DNA from: Trileptium ribeirensis
Lineage: Eukaryota > Nematoda > Enoplea > Enoplida > Thoracostomopsidae
Assembly: GCA_030248225.1 (NCBI GenBank)
Contig: JASANE010029459.1
Span: 1 to 64,000, forward strand
Direction: 5' to 3'
DNA: 64,000 nt
Positions within the stretch are counted from its first letter, which is position 1. Each line of letters starts with the position of its first letter. The notes below the pieces were generated by a model that saw only the letters and a program-made list of their open reading frames with translations, was not told the DNA's origin and searched no databases. Positions 47,661 to 60,300 of the stretch are shown one piece after another. The translations under genes and the position numbers were made by a program.

Positions 47661-47699
47661 TTGTCTTGACGTGTGCGGACCCTTCTGCAAGGGATACCT

Positions 47700-49640
47700 G
47701 TTGCTATCGGAGCTCTAGCTCGTTACCATGAGACATTGTTCGTTGCCGAGAAGTACATCTCACTTTTCTTAAATAGGTACGTCACGATTTTACTTTGGCA
47801 CAGGATCACTTCGATACGCCCGTGTTCAGTACGATGCAGCCACAAGCGCGTAGTACCGCTATTTCAATGAAGCAGTACCACAAGGATGTGTCCTTAACCC
47901 TGTACTATTTGCAATACTCATAAACGAAATCACATACGCGGTGCTAACTTACGCATGAACGTTTCTGCTTGCTGACGATCTGGCATTTTGGACGCACGAT
48001 AGAAGCCTTGGCGAAATCGACGACCAGGTGCAGGAAGCATTAGATGCCATTGGAGATTGGTCAGAGAAGAACAAGATGCTAAAAGCGTGCAGAAAACAGA
48101 ACAAGCTCTGTTCGCAACGTCTGGAAAAGAAAAGAATACAGCTCTTGATATCGGGTTGCATGGTAAACGCTACAAGTTCAATTCAAATCTGAGTTTCCTG
48201 CGCCTGATGTTCGATTAACACCTTGTTTTCCGGGTCCACAACCAAAAAGTAGCACGGAAAATGGAAAGCAGGACAAGTGTTCTACGCTCCCCGACAGGAA
48301 AGTCATGGGCAAGAAACAAGGACGATATGCGTTTGCTGTATTTGCCATCTAGGTTTTTGGGTCCACTGGTGGGTGTGGGCCCAAATATTTTTACGTAGAT
48401 CCAAAAAAATTTTGCGGGACCCAGGGCAGTTTCGGCTTCGGAGACATAGGGTCTGCTAATAAATTCTATTACAAAGTGCAGGTTTTCAGCCGTTAGTGCT
48501 TTCATGTGTATATAGTTGTTTGCTGCTAGTTTCATGGATGGCCCTGGTGGAACTGCACAAGCCACAGATGCTCTGCACCTGACAAAAGCGTACATGAAAT
48601 ATGGGCCAATTTTTTGGAGTTGGAGGTGGTGTAAATGTTGTCTGGCTATGTAATTACGATTATTTGTTGTGTAAAAATTCGTGAAATTATCGAACCAAAA
48701 ATGTAAGTCTGGACCCAGTGTTTAAGATCTGGGAGAAATTTTGTGGACCCAAGTTGGACCCACGGCCCGTTTTGAAAAAAACTGTAATCAGATCAGCAGC
48801 AGAATGTCGCGCAAATATTTGCGGAACATGCGTAACCCACATGCGAAAAATGGAGTTTCAGTAAAAAGCCAGAGAGATAACAGGCTTTTCATATAACACT
48901 TGATCGGACATGTTGCTCACAGAACTGAAATTGCCACAAGGAAATTGTCATTCGAGACGTCCTCGAAAGGGACGTGCTTCGAAGGAAAACAAAATTCCTG
49001 TGGAGGGAAATTGCAAAACAATCAGCTGACAAGTGCAGATGCCGCGATTACCCAAGAGAACAATTCCACCCCACAGCATACCGCCTTGGGAGTGGCAGCA
49101 CGCACCCTCATCGAAGTTAGTTGTCCAAGCGAAGAAGGACAGCCGGAATGTGTACTCCAGGAAGCATTATAGAAAACGATCACACAGCTAGCACCAGCGC
49201 AGCTACAGTACTGGACAGATTATCTGCCAACAAAGGCACCATGAATAGAGGAGGCGCTGTACTAGAAATTATGGAGAGCGGTGCCAAACGACAGGAAGCA
49301 TTGATCACTGGGAAAGTTACCAGCAGTTATAAAGCAGAAATGGTCCCATAAACAGAGCACAGGACCTTGCAATCAACAACTAGACCAATGGCGAATTACC
49401 ATCTTCGTCGATTCCAAGTAATCGATGCAAAGCTATCAAGTGGACCTTACAAGCAATGCCAAAAGATTCCCGTAGAGATATAAAACATATTGCTGGACGT
49501 AACGAGGTAGCAAAAAGCAAAGGCCACGTTCCAGTGGGTACATGGACACTGCAACGTCGAAGAGAACGAAACAGCTGACCCATTATCAAAATCTTGCTCA
49601 TCACTGCCACAGCAGAATGTCCCATTGGACTTTTTATCCG
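47700..49640 (+). pseudogene. Non-LTR retrotransposon with RT and RNase H (I/LOA-like group), decayed
   Basis: In + order I read: VPQGCVLNPVLFAILINE (about 47872-47930; family GVPQGSVLSP), LLADDLAFW (about 47965-47992; the YADD palm), VQEALDAIGDWSEKNKM, KTEQALFATS and SFLRLMFD (about 48090-48215). After an interruption (about 48220-48780) there are fragments and then RNase H: RGGAVLEIM...SSYKAEMV (49245-49348) and WVHGHCNVEENETAD (49535-49582; family W.PGH..I.GNE.AD). Stops and frame changes are frequent. Presence of RNase H after RT points to the I-type groups. The endonuclease is missing upstream. Confidence 0.82.
48220..48780. mobile_element. Probable insertion inside the RNase H-type element
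   Basis: Between RT and RNase H parts, about 560 bases do not read as retroelement coding. They contain GGGTCCAC, GTGGACCCAAG and GGACCCACGG pieces. Minus-strand frames of 126 codons here are unrecognised. Boundaries are inferred from where the RT reading stops and resumes. Confidence 0.35.
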
Positions 49641-49816
49641 GAGACACCACTACCGTACTGGCGCAACTCGGATACTACATAGCATAATCTTTGTGGTTTA
49701 TCTGTTGAAAGTTATAGCATTCGAGGTCGGAACCACGCCTGTCACATGTTAGGTCTTGGATTCACGACGAGAAAGATTCATAGGTACGGCACTCCATGTA
49801 AGGTACTATGGTAGAA

Positions 49817-49960
49817 GATGAAAGGATGTAAGATGCAGCCGCCTGGAAAGTCGGGCTGGAGGAGGGTACGAACCCACGGCGTCCCGCTTTTGAACACACA
49901 ACCAGGCACTACCACCGAGCTATCCCTGCCCTACTTCATAACAGTTATAAAGGTGCTATA
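49817..49960 (-). repeat. tRNA-derived SINE-like repeat, copy 2
   Basis: On the minus strand: A box ATAGCTCGGTGGTAGTGCC and B box GGTTCGTACCC (49864-49875), followed by CAGCCCGACTTTCCAGGCGG and a CATCCTTT block as in copy 1. The sequence beyond the A box (CTTCATAACAGTTAT) also matches copy 1 (CTTCATTGCAGTTAT). Confidence 0.65.
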
Positions 49961-50740
49961 TCTGACACCGCCTTTGATAGATACGGTCGGCATTTGGTAC
50001 TTGAATTCGTCGCCGATTGGTGTAGGTAAGTATCAGGGATTGGATCCCAGTGTTACTTCGTAGCATGCAACGAAGATTGCAACACAATTTTCGTGTATTA
50101 TCGCTTTGCGCTCTCTGCCATGTCTGCTTTATGACCAGCCGCAGTGTACAAGACTATAAGTCGTTTGCTTCTAAATTATTAGGAAAAGAGAAATAAACAT
50201 TGACAGTAGTTGCACCCATGTCGCCTTACAATTGTAACCATGTATCCATGAACCACGATCCTGGTTGACACGACGTGTGAAGAATAACACATTAATAGGT
50301 AAAGGCCACTCAATTCTGTAATTAGTACAAAAGTTCCTCAGCTAACTTTAAGTGCCAACTGAACGATAAAGAAGAAAAAGTACCGTAAATTCTAGTTTAT
50401 GCAAACTAGATTAACTTAGGAAACACACAAATACTCACCAAAACAAACAATATAAAATTCTAACACGCACAAAGCAATACATAGAACAATAAACAAATAC
50501 ACAGATAATACACAAAATATTATAGAGTATATAACGCACAATTACAGATAATACATAGGGGGTTAAGGCGTATATTTAGTCGAAGGTTTTTGCATGTTTC
50601 TTGACAGATCAGGCCATGCGGGTATTTGAGTCTCGGAGCTAACATCCCGCGCCACAGGCTTCGCATGGAAAAACGGATACTGAGATATATAATTTTGCGA
50701 ACATACACTTGTGGTCATACACATTTCGAACATACACATG
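49961..50740. other. No recognised gene
   Basis: Very AT-rich, with only short frames and no motif seen. Confidence 0.35.
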
Positions 50741-51162
50741 ATTTTTCAAAGGTTTGGGTATTTTACTGGGTATTTGCCCAACGAAATTTGAAAATACCCA
50801 CTATTTTGCACATAGGTCTCGAAAAAATAACATTTTTTACTCGTTTCTTCGTGTTTTAGTCACAAACTTATCCATATAATGATATTCGATACAAAAACTA
50901 TTAAATTTGCTGTATACATCACATAAGAATTGTAGTACTTAATAATGAATTATTTTAAATGCATCATAAATCACTATTAAAATATCCTCTAGTTGTACCT
51001 AAAATATTTATTTAAAGCGTAATTTATTATCAGCAATATTGCAAAGACAACCTATACTGACCTATAACTAGTGTAGAAAGATTTTACATAAAATTCTGAA
51101 AATACCCAGCTAAAATCGAAAATACCCAGTGAAATACCCAGATTCAAATTTGAAAAAATCTC
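50741..51162. mobile_element. MITE-like element with TGGGTATTT repeats in both ends
   Basis: The left end reads GATTTTTCAAAGGTTTGGGT then ATTTTACTGGGTATTT. The right end, inverted, reads GATTTTTTCAAATTTGAATC then TGGGTATTTCACTGGGTATTT. The unit TGGGTATTT occurs several times in each terminus in opposite orientation. There is no coding capacity. No clear target duplication. Confidence 0.6.
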
Positions 51163-52250
51163 TGATGAAAACTATAAAGAAACTACGCTCGCTTTGTTCC
51201 ACCCTCACTTGTGAGATAGTATATCTGTAGCAAAGCTAACGAATGTTTAAAACAAAAACAGTACGCCATTAACTGGGCTTCAGAGATTTGCAAGGTGTAC
51301 GATATTTTAGAGAGCAGATGCTGCAAAACAACATGCGTTCCATCGGGGTTCGTTGCTGATTTCGTTTTTGATTTTTTAATGAATGATATACTGGCTGGTC
51401 CAAACTTCAAAAATTATAGTCGGGGTCTGAGCTTTTAAATATATATTATATAACTATAACTAAAAGTCATTGTTAGGTATTCGGATATTTTAGTTTAGTG
51501 AGTAGTATACAAAACGGTAATGTTAAGACTAAACAAAAATTATCATTCCTAAAATTAGAATGTCTAAACAGAAAGACATTCATTTTGCAGTAAGTGCTCA
51601 GAGATTAACAATTCACGTTAATGGGAGTTTTTGACAGCTGTTGCCATCCAAAACAGTCTCAGACATTTCTTCGACACAACAAACAAGTTTTATTTACGTT
51701 AATTGGGGGTTATGACGCCTGGTGGCGGCACGTGACCCGACATTGACGCATTACCCGAACATAGCAAGCCGCGAATTTTTTTTGCGTTGGACGGTTAGTA
51801 ATTTTACAATTTCCCTTAAAATTTGGTCAAATTGGGTTTGTAAGTCGTTAACTCTTGTTAATTTGTAATTATGTATAAACTAAATTAAACTAAACCCTCC
51901 ATAGAGGGTATGTCCCGTCTCTACAAAGAAATAAATGCGATTGATCTCCGAGCCTAGACGAATCAGACGTGGGTTTTTCTCACCCGGGCTTAGATATCAG
52001 AGCTGACTCTGGTGTTGAAAGAGTTCCAGAAACTCGGTTCAGCATATATAGAAATAGCGTATGCTGGCTTACCAAATAACCAACATTATGCCTAGGGTCT
52101 CCCAATTCATAATGAGGAAATCGAAAATACCAAGGGTGGGCGATTCCCCCAGTTCATCAGGAGCTCCGCCAGTTGAACTGGGAGGACCATAACATACTGT
52201 AACCGCCACAAAACCGTCATATATTTCAAATTATCAATAATGCGTGATCC
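51163..52250. other. No recognised gene; flank ends in the GATCC target site
   Basis: Only short frames. Bases 52246-52250 are the left copy of the GATCC direct repeat around the next element. Confidence 0.35.
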
Positions 52251-52671
52251 CACTTTAGGTGCGTACACCACGATTGTTCTTTTGTCAAAATCACGAAAAG
52301 CATCGTTTGCGTTCACATTTCTACAACCAGTATTCACATTTTAGTGACCGCGAACAAGGGCTCTTGGATGTATGAACAGAATTTCGTACGCGCACATTTC
52401 TCCATTTCGCTCGATTGTCCACGTTCACCAAATGATATGCTGTAGGTGACGGTTGTGTTCGCGCTCTATGTGTGTACGTGTGTATCAAAAACGCGATTAT
52501 TAATCGCGTTTTCGCGTGTACGCGGTCATAAAACTGCAATACTAATTCGCAAAACAGCGCGACAACCATCTACATGTTGCGAAATCACAAATTTTTGTTC
52601 GCGTACACTCATCGTTTACGATTCTGAACTGACTTGACAAAAGAACAACCCAACTGTACGCACCTAAGGTG
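52251..52671. mobile_element. MITE-like element, 421 bp, with GATCC target duplication
   Basis: The ends are inverted copies: CACTTTAGGTGCGTACA at the left and, inverted, CACCTTAGGTGCGTACA at the right. The match continues inward through GTTCTTTTGTCAA. GATCC flanks both ends (52246-52250 and 52672-52676), fitting a 5-bp target duplication. A 12-bp-arm palindrome lies at 52488-52512 (AAAACGCGATTA, T, TAATCGCGTTTT). TTCGCG/CGCGAA pieces recur throughout. CAC ends plus 5-bp duplication recall Transib-type elements, but this is only a suggestion. Confidence 0.75.
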
Positions 52672-53026
52672 GATCCACGGATTGTTGTAATTGTGCTTAC
52701 TTAAAGAGGTGAAATTTTAGTGATTTTTAGCACCGCTGAGAAAACTTTGGGGATTTTTCAAGCTAAAATGAGGAACATTTCGCGTATTTAAAACATTTGG
52801 TAAATTTTTGGTGTAGCAGGAAAGCACCTGGTGGAATATCCTGGGGCGTAGGCTAAAATTTACACGGGTGACCTCGAGGCAAGCTCGAAAGACTGGCACC
52901 GTCGTGGAGAAACCGGTTTTTTACTATTTCTGGCTTTTATACTCACCACTATATATACACGATCTTACATTGCGTACTAGTTTAGGGTGCATTTAATGCA
53001 GCTGGAAATTTTATGGCATCTGAGTT
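52672..53026. other. Upstream region of the RING exon
   Basis: A TATA-like ACTATATATAC lies at about 52948-52958, about 70 bases before the ATG. No other clear promoter element is seen. This is a possible 5' UTR, or an intron with the acceptor-like TTTAATGCAG near 53000. Confidence 0.3.
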
Positions 53027-53222
53027 ATGCCACTGAATGCTCCGTCGTGGAGTGAAATTCTTAGTTGTTCGGTTTGTAATAAACCGTTTGATACCGAGCA
53101 TCATGCGCCAGTTAGCCTAGTTTGCGGCCACTTGACGTGTTTAAAATGTTTACATCGTCTGCATTCCGATCGCTGCCCGCTGGATCAAACTCAGTTTGGT
53201 GTACCGCCATCCAGCTTACCAG
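53027..53222 (+). CDS. Roquin (RC3H)-like RING finger, probable first coding exon
   Basis: The ATG at 53027 opens a frame whose first ~57 residues follow the N terminus of Roquin-family E3 ligases: an initial MPLNAPSW (family MP.QAPQW), then a RING with C14, C17, C33, H35, C38, C41, C50 and D53 as zinc ligands, ending CPLDQTQ (family CPFDQT). The exon would end at CCAG before GTACAGT (donor at 53223), leaving phase 1, just where the frame otherwise meets a stop. In the family the RING recruits the E2 for ubiquitin transfer, and ROQ and CCCH domains, which bind stem-loop mRNAs, follow; I find neither downstream. It could therefore be the start of a long-intron gene, a short RING-only paralogue, or a detached exon copy. 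Next to it lie a MITE (left) and a diverged duplication (right). Confidence 0.7.
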
Positions 53223-53339
53223 GTACAGTCTAATATAGTATATATCAGGGAATAACAGGAACTGGAATTATTACCCGGAGCAGGAACTGCAAATTTTTAA
53301 CGGAACCGGGATCTCATCTTATTTATACCAGTGTGTAAT

Positions 53340-54750
53340 CAGAATTCTGGGCACCGTTTCAGCGAAAATCAAGCTCCGATTGCCAGTCGGGCAAAAGACA
53401 AACACCATACCGAAATTTAAACAAAATTCTTGTTTAAGTGTTCTAACATACGTTTTTCTACACAGTGATCAAGATCCAAGTCATCTAGACAAAAATGTTT
53501 ATCTCAAGAAATTGCCCTGTAAGAGCATGGATTGCTTAGAAATACTTATGCCGGAACCTTTAAACCTGAACTTGATGCCGGAACTTTTAAACCTCAACGT
53601 GACACCGCAATATAATCAATAATTCTGGGTATATTACATTGTTGTAAGTTCGTCTAACATAAATTGCGTCAAGCAGCAGTGAGTGCACCTGTACATTTAA
53701 AACTGTGCATTTTTTAAATCTGCATGCACTCGAGCTAAGTATCATATGTTCAACGCAGCTACAAACGCGTTCTTTATAACTAAATGTTTGTATGTGTGCG
53801 AAGTAGTATAACAGAGTCTCATTGCTAACATTCTGTTCATAAATTTGATTAATTTTTGTTTGGAAATGGACAAACCAATAAACTTTAGTTTACTCCAAAC
53901 CAACATATGGCAGCCATGTATATCTAGGAAATGTAGTTGGCCGGAAATAGACCGAAAATGTGCAGTCTACGCTCTGTGTGTTGCATGAGTCTTCGGTGTG
54001 ATGCAGCTTACGTAGGGCTGCATTATAGTGGAAGGCATTTTTGTTTAATTTACGGACCAGCAGACACCATCTCTCTCGATAAATATCAAATTAATAGTAA
54101 CTGCAATTCAGGTTTAAAAATTTTGTTTAAATTTTTGACAGTCGACATTGTTGTGATCCAAACATTACGTTTTTATATACGCAGTGATGAAGATGTAATA
54201 TATATAATTATGCAGAAAAAAATTTCATGGCAAGAAATTGTTTTGTGAAGGATATATAGTTTTTTTTGAAGGATTTTTCATGTTAAGTATGTAGAAATTG
54301 TTCATTTTAATGTTATGTTAATAAATAGTGATGTGGATTATTGTGAGTGTTGTTTGACCCAGTCAGATAGTTTCGGTATATGTTCAAAGTGAACCTGTTC
54401 ACCGAGATCTGCATATTAGAGTATTAATTGCCCAGTGCTTTAACCAAAACCTTTGAACTTGAACATGGCACCATAACATAAGCAACTCTGAGTATTTTTA
54501 TTGCTGCAAGCACGTTTAACATGACCTAGGCCTGTCATCACCCATCTTCTTCTTATGTTAACAAAGCAAAACATCATCGACTCTTGGTATTATCTCTTCA
54601 GCGCAGTGAGTCACTGTAATCTTGGTAATGAACTGTATTTAAATTTTAAATCTGCGGAGTTCTCTCACAGTGTTCCAGTTTACAACATTCTGTTCAGCAA
54701 TTTATAGCATACGTACCTTGAGTAATTTTCTTATAGATGGTAAAACCAAT
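53340..54750 (+). repeat. Diverged tandem duplication of unknown type
   Basis: Segments of about 53410-53900 and 54110-54750 share a series of short matches in the same order: TACGTTTTTMTAYACRCAGTG, CAAGAAATTG, GAACTT and ACCTTT runs, AACATTCTGTTCA, and a closing AAACCAAT. Open frames in both copies (about 53363-53622 and 54061-54248) read partly similar peptides around HSDQD/RSDED. This may reflect an old coding duplicate or a repeat family. Confidence 0.45.
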
Positions 54751-55477
54751 GATTTCAACTGTCTACAAAATAACAAGTAACAGTTGCATGTCTAGTAACT
54801 CGAGGCGAGCTGGAAAGCAGCTTAATTGCCTTGAATTGTTTTGCAATATACAGATTTATAACGCTAGATTTCGGTTGCGTTTTAAAATTACTGTTCCTGT
54901 GCCGGTAAATCTCGGTTCCGCTTATTCCCTGATAAGTAAATATTTTTTACTTCCTCGGTCTCTTCAAGGTATATATATACATCGTATCATAGCCATATAT
55001 TAAGCTCAATATAAAAGTTATTATTAACACATTTTAATCTACATTATGTTTCACTAGATTTCTAAGACCACATTCTGGGCATACGTATGTATATACTGTG
55101 TGCCCCATATATCACGCGATACGTCTCTACATAGTGAAAAACAGACCTCAAGTTCCAAATCTTACTTGAAAATTGCGATTGGTATATTTCAAAACATTCC
55201 CTCCCCTGTCAAACGGCCATTATTTAAGTCTTAATGTAATGGCGGTGTATTATTACTTTTCTGGGTCTTTCAAGTGGGTTGAGGAAGCTAAGTTTAGAAT
55301 ATCAAAGTTGATCAGTATTTTGATTCAAATGGAAATTTCTGGGCGGGTAGAAAGACGTGAAGATGAACAGATTTGTTTAGGGTAACTTAAATGTTTTTTT
55401 ACATAATTTTAATGAATGAACGTAAAAATAATTTGTATTTTTACTGCTGTTTACAGTCTTAATAGTGGTTATTACTG
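54751..55477. other. No recognised gene
   Basis: The frame at 55173-55385 (+) has a charged, helix-like end, but there is no recognised family or clear start. Confidence 0.25.
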
Positions 55478-57110
55478 TTAGTGATGGGCAGGGATATTGT
55501 TTACCATACCCGTATATCCGGGTAAAATTTTGTGGTATATATCGGATAATCTGGATATTGTGGCTCCTCATTAAGAAACCACGAGCCCCTGGATCGTGGG
55601 GTTTCTCGAGTAGACACTATAACCCTATTGAAGCTTTAAAAAGAGGTTTATATGACCTAGTTACATAAGGTTTACAATGGTGATTTTGGTATTGATCGAT
55701 AGGCGTCGTGTAAACGAGTCAAACGGTGCCTGCTACGACCTGATCCGGTCACCGTTCCTGAGATGCCGCTAAACCAGCAATTTCAGGAATTCGTCAACGC
55801 GGTTCTCTAAATTGGGGGATGACATTTTGCGGTTCGCTCTGATTCAAAATTTGCTTCAAAATCACTTTTTGTCTACCAAAATCGTTTTGGCAATGTTTCT
55901 AACACGATTTTTAACCGTTTTCTCTTGCAAAATTCCCCCTAGCAAAATCGGGTGACCCCCGATTTGGAACCAGGGGGCCACCGGTTCATTCCCCCTGGTA
56001 AAATTTTCAGCGAATGGAGAGCCCAGATTATTAGATTTCACTTCTCATCTTTTTTCCATCAAACACTAGCACTGTCTACTACGATATTGTCTGATGGGAC
56101 TAAATTTAGTACCAAGCGACGTGTCTCGAAGCAGTAATAGTTGGAAAACCTAACATATCTGAGATATCTTCATTCTGTCTGGAGGTATGGCTAAAAACCC
56201 CGGTAAAATTTGGCCCATTTTTGGCAAAAAGTGTGTTGACTTCGAAGTTTTTGGATGAGCACAAAACTTATTTTTAAACTTCGTTAGTACTAAAGTCTTG
56301 CCCACCAAACAAAATAATTTTACTTGCTGTGTGGATATAGTGGTCAAAATAAAAATGGAATTTTTATCCGAACATTAAAATGGCAAACTATTCTCGTATT
56401 TAATATGACCTTACGCGGCTTTTGGCACGTTGGACCGATTTTGTTCATTGTTCACAGGTGACGGACTTTGAGTAAAAATATCTCGCGAATCGGGTAAAAA
56501 ATCGAAAATCTCATGCGGGAAGCTTGTCGTATTTGTCCGAACAGTACGGTAAGTGGAAAGGTAACCATACCGCTGGTCGGCCGATACGTCGATTGGTGGA
56601 TCCTTACTTTCCTTACATACGGACTCACAACTTATTTTAACATCCAACTGATAAACCTAAATATTATCAACGTTAGGGTGGTTCCTTCCTACCCAATATA
56701 ACCACTGGCCACGATGTGATGATCGTTCACAAGGCTGAAGGGCTGCCGAAAAACTTACAGTCTATACAGTTTTGAAAATGAAGTATTTTGAGTTTCCAAG
56801 GAACCACTGATCGAGGACGATCAAATGAAATGTTTTCGTCTCGTTGGCTTAAGGGGAATATAGTGTGCACTAAAACTGACGAGCTAAAGCCAACATATAT
56901 AGATATAACGACAAAAACATCTTCCCAGGCGGTCACATGAAAACGTGTTTGTAAACAGTGTCATCTCGGCATAGGTTTAGTTTCTCTCTACCAGTAAAGT
57001 TTGAAGCGGGCCACGGAACGCGATGTTAAGATGTCCGGATTATTCCGACATTGCGGATAATGTCCGGATATGAGATCATATCCAGATATCCTCGCCTGTC
57101 ACTAATCATT
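55478..57110. mobile_element. Possible DNA transposon remnant with inverted ends
   Basis: The left end TTAGTGATGGGCAGGGATAT and the inverted right end ATTAGTGACAGGCGAGGATAT are similar over about 20 bases and then share further ATATCCGG-type pieces. The style resembles hAT ends. No transposase motif or clean 8-bp target duplication is seen, so the call is tentative. Confidence 0.4.
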
Positions 57111-57309
57111 GTATTAGAGATTTTTAATGTGTGATAAATCAAAAGTTCTGTTTTCACTGAATAGGAAAGGTATTCTTGTGACTGAAAGATAAAGGCATCA
57201 CAATAAGAAGTTTTCTTGAAGCAATATATCACCACTAAGAACGGTTGTGTAATCATATGAGGTATTTTTCTATCGATAACTGTTTTGCATCGGGTTAGGC
57301 TACAGCTAT

Positions 57310-60300
57310 AAATAGTAGCTTGTCTTGTCGCCAAGATTCTGAATTCTGAGTGTGGAATAGGTAATTCGGAGAGATCTACACGGCTATTGAGCATTAAATT
57401 ACAAAATAGGCTACCGAATATCAGGCACTTTACTTGAATGGTAGAAAAGATATGCCTGATTATTGTACTCGCAATGTGCAAATACATAGTTTATAAATTA
57501 CTGCGTAAAATACTATAGCTCCAATTGTTTACGGATATATTATCATTTTAGAGTATTTTGGGTCCTATGGCCCGTGGAAAAACTTTTTTGACCCAACCTG
57601 CGGCGGAAATAATAATAACAAAAATTTACAGCTATGCAGGGGATAAATGGTTCTACAAAATTAGAACAAAAAGTAATATATATCTCGAGCGGTTGTGCAG
57701 ATATTACCATTTTCGTGTATTTTAGGTTTTTGCGGACCCATTTTGCCCCAAATCCTACACCTTAAAAGAACCGCATAGCAAAGCATTATAATGTTTTATA
57801 GAGGCTTACTTTCTCTACAAAATCAAACCAATTTTACTTACATACAACAGCTGTCGAGTTATAAGTAACGTCATGTTTGGGCCCCTTTGGACCCGACTCA
57901 ATTCTCTTTGGACTGATCTAGTAAATAAAATCTAGAAATAGTAGCTTGTCTTGTCGCCAAGATTCTGAATTCTGAGTGTGGAATAGGTAATTCGGAGAGA
58001 TCTACACGGCTATTGAGCATTAAATTACAAAATAGGCTACCGAATATCAGGCACTTTACTTGAATGGTAGAAAAGATATGCCTGATTATTGTACTCGCAA
58101 TGTGCAAATACATAGTTTATAAATTACTGCGTAAAATACTATAGCTCCAATTGTTTACGGATATATTATCATTTTAGAGTATTTTGGGTCCTATGGCCCG
58201 TGGAAAAACTTTTTTGACCCAACCTGCGGCGGAAATAATAATAATAACAAAAATTTACAGCTATGCAGGGGATAAATGGTTCTACAAAATTAGAACAAAA
58301 AGTAATATATATCTCGAGCGGTTGTGCAGATATTACCATTTTCGTGTATTTTAGGTTTTTGCGGACCCATTTTGCCCCAAATCCTACACCTTAAAAGAAC
58401 CGCGTAGCAAAGCATTATAATGTTTTATAGAGGCTTACTTTCTCTACAAAATCAAACCAATTTTACTTACATACAAGAGCTGTCGAGTTATAAGTAACGT
58501 CATGTTTGGGCCCCTTTGGACCCGACTCAATTCTCTTTGGACTGATCTAGTAAATAAAATCTAGAAATAGTAGCTTGTCTTGTCGCCAAGATTCTGAATT
58601 CTGAGTGTTGAATAGGTAATTCGGAGAGATCTGCACGGCTATTGAGCATTAAATTACAAAATAGGCTACCGAATATCAGGCACTTTACTTGAATGGTAGA
58701 AAAGATATGCCTGATTATTGTACTCGCAATGTGCAAATACATAGTTTATAAATTACTGCGTAAAATACTATAGCTCCAATTGTTTACGGATATATTATCA
58801 TTTTAGAGTATTTTGGGTCCTATGGCCCGTGGAAAAACTTTTTTGACCCAACCTGCGGCGGAAATAATAATAATAACAAAAATTTACAGCTATGCAGGGG
58901 ATAAATGGTTCTACAAAATTAGAACAAAAAGTAATATATATCTCGAGCGGTTGTGCAGATATTACCATTTTCGTGTATTTTAAGTTTTTGCGGACCCATT
59001 TTGCCCCAAATCCTACACCTTAAAAGAACCGCGTAGCAAAGCATTATAATGTTTTATAGAGGCTTACTTTCTCTACAAAATCAAACCAATTTTACTTACA
59101 TACAACAGCTGTCGAGTTATAAGTAACGTCATGTTTGGGCCCCTTTGGACCCGACTCAATTCTCTTTGGACTGATCTAGTAAATAAAATCTAGAAATAGT
59201 AGCTTGTCTTGTCGCCAAGATTCTGAATTCTGAGTGTGGAATAGGTAATTCGGAGAGATCTGCACGGCTATTGAGCATTAAATTACAAAATAGGCTACCG
59301 AATATCAGGCACTTTACTTGAATGGTAGAAAAGATATGCCTGATTATTGTACTCGCAATGTGCAAATACATAGTTTATAAATTACTGCGTAAAATACTAT
59401 AGCTCCAATTGTTTACGGATATATTATCATTTTAGAGTATTTTGGGTCCTATGGCCCGTGGAAAAACTTTTTTGACCCAACCTGCGACGGAAATAATAAT
59501 AATAACAAAAATTTACAGCTATGCAGGGGATAAATGGTTCTACAAAATTAGAACAAAAAGTAATATATATCTCGAGCAGTTGTGCAGATATTACCATTTT
59601 CGTGTATTTTAGGTTTTTGCGGACCCATTTTGCCCCAAATCCTACACCTTAAAAGAACCGCGTAGCAAAGCATTATAATGTTTTATAGAGGCTTACTTTC
59701 TCTACAAAATCAAACCAATTTTACTTACATACAAGAGCTGTCGAGTTATAAGTAACGTCATGTTTGGGCCCCTTTGGACCCGACTCAATTCTCTTTGGAC
59801 TGATCTAGTAAATAAAATCTAGAAATAGTAGCTTGTCTTGTCGCCAAGATTCTGAATTCTGAGTGTTGAATAGGTAATTCGGAGAGATCTGCACGGCTAT
59901 TGAGCATTAAATTACAAAATAGGCTACCGAATATCAGGCACTTTACTTGAATGGTAGAAAAGATATGCCTGATTATTGTACTCGCAATGTGCAAATACAT
60001 AGTTTATAAATTACTGCGTAAAATACTATAGCTCCAATTGTTTACGGATATATTATCATTTTAGAGTATTTTGGGTCCTATGGCCCGTGGAAAAACTTTT
60101 TTGACCCAACCTGCGGCGGAAATAATAATAATAACAAAAATTTACAGCTATGCAGGGGATAAATGGTTCTACAAAATTAGAACAAAAAGTAATATATATC
60201 TCGAGCGGTTGTGCAGATATTACCATTTTCGTGTATTTTAAGTTTTTGCGGACCCATTTTGCCCCAAATCCTACACCTTAAAAGAACCGCGTAGCAAAGC

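Noticed and set aside
53363..53622. Second exon of the RING gene
   Set aside because: Phase and acceptor fit, but the peptide does not resemble Roquin sequence and the DNA is part of a diverged repeat, so I did not call it.
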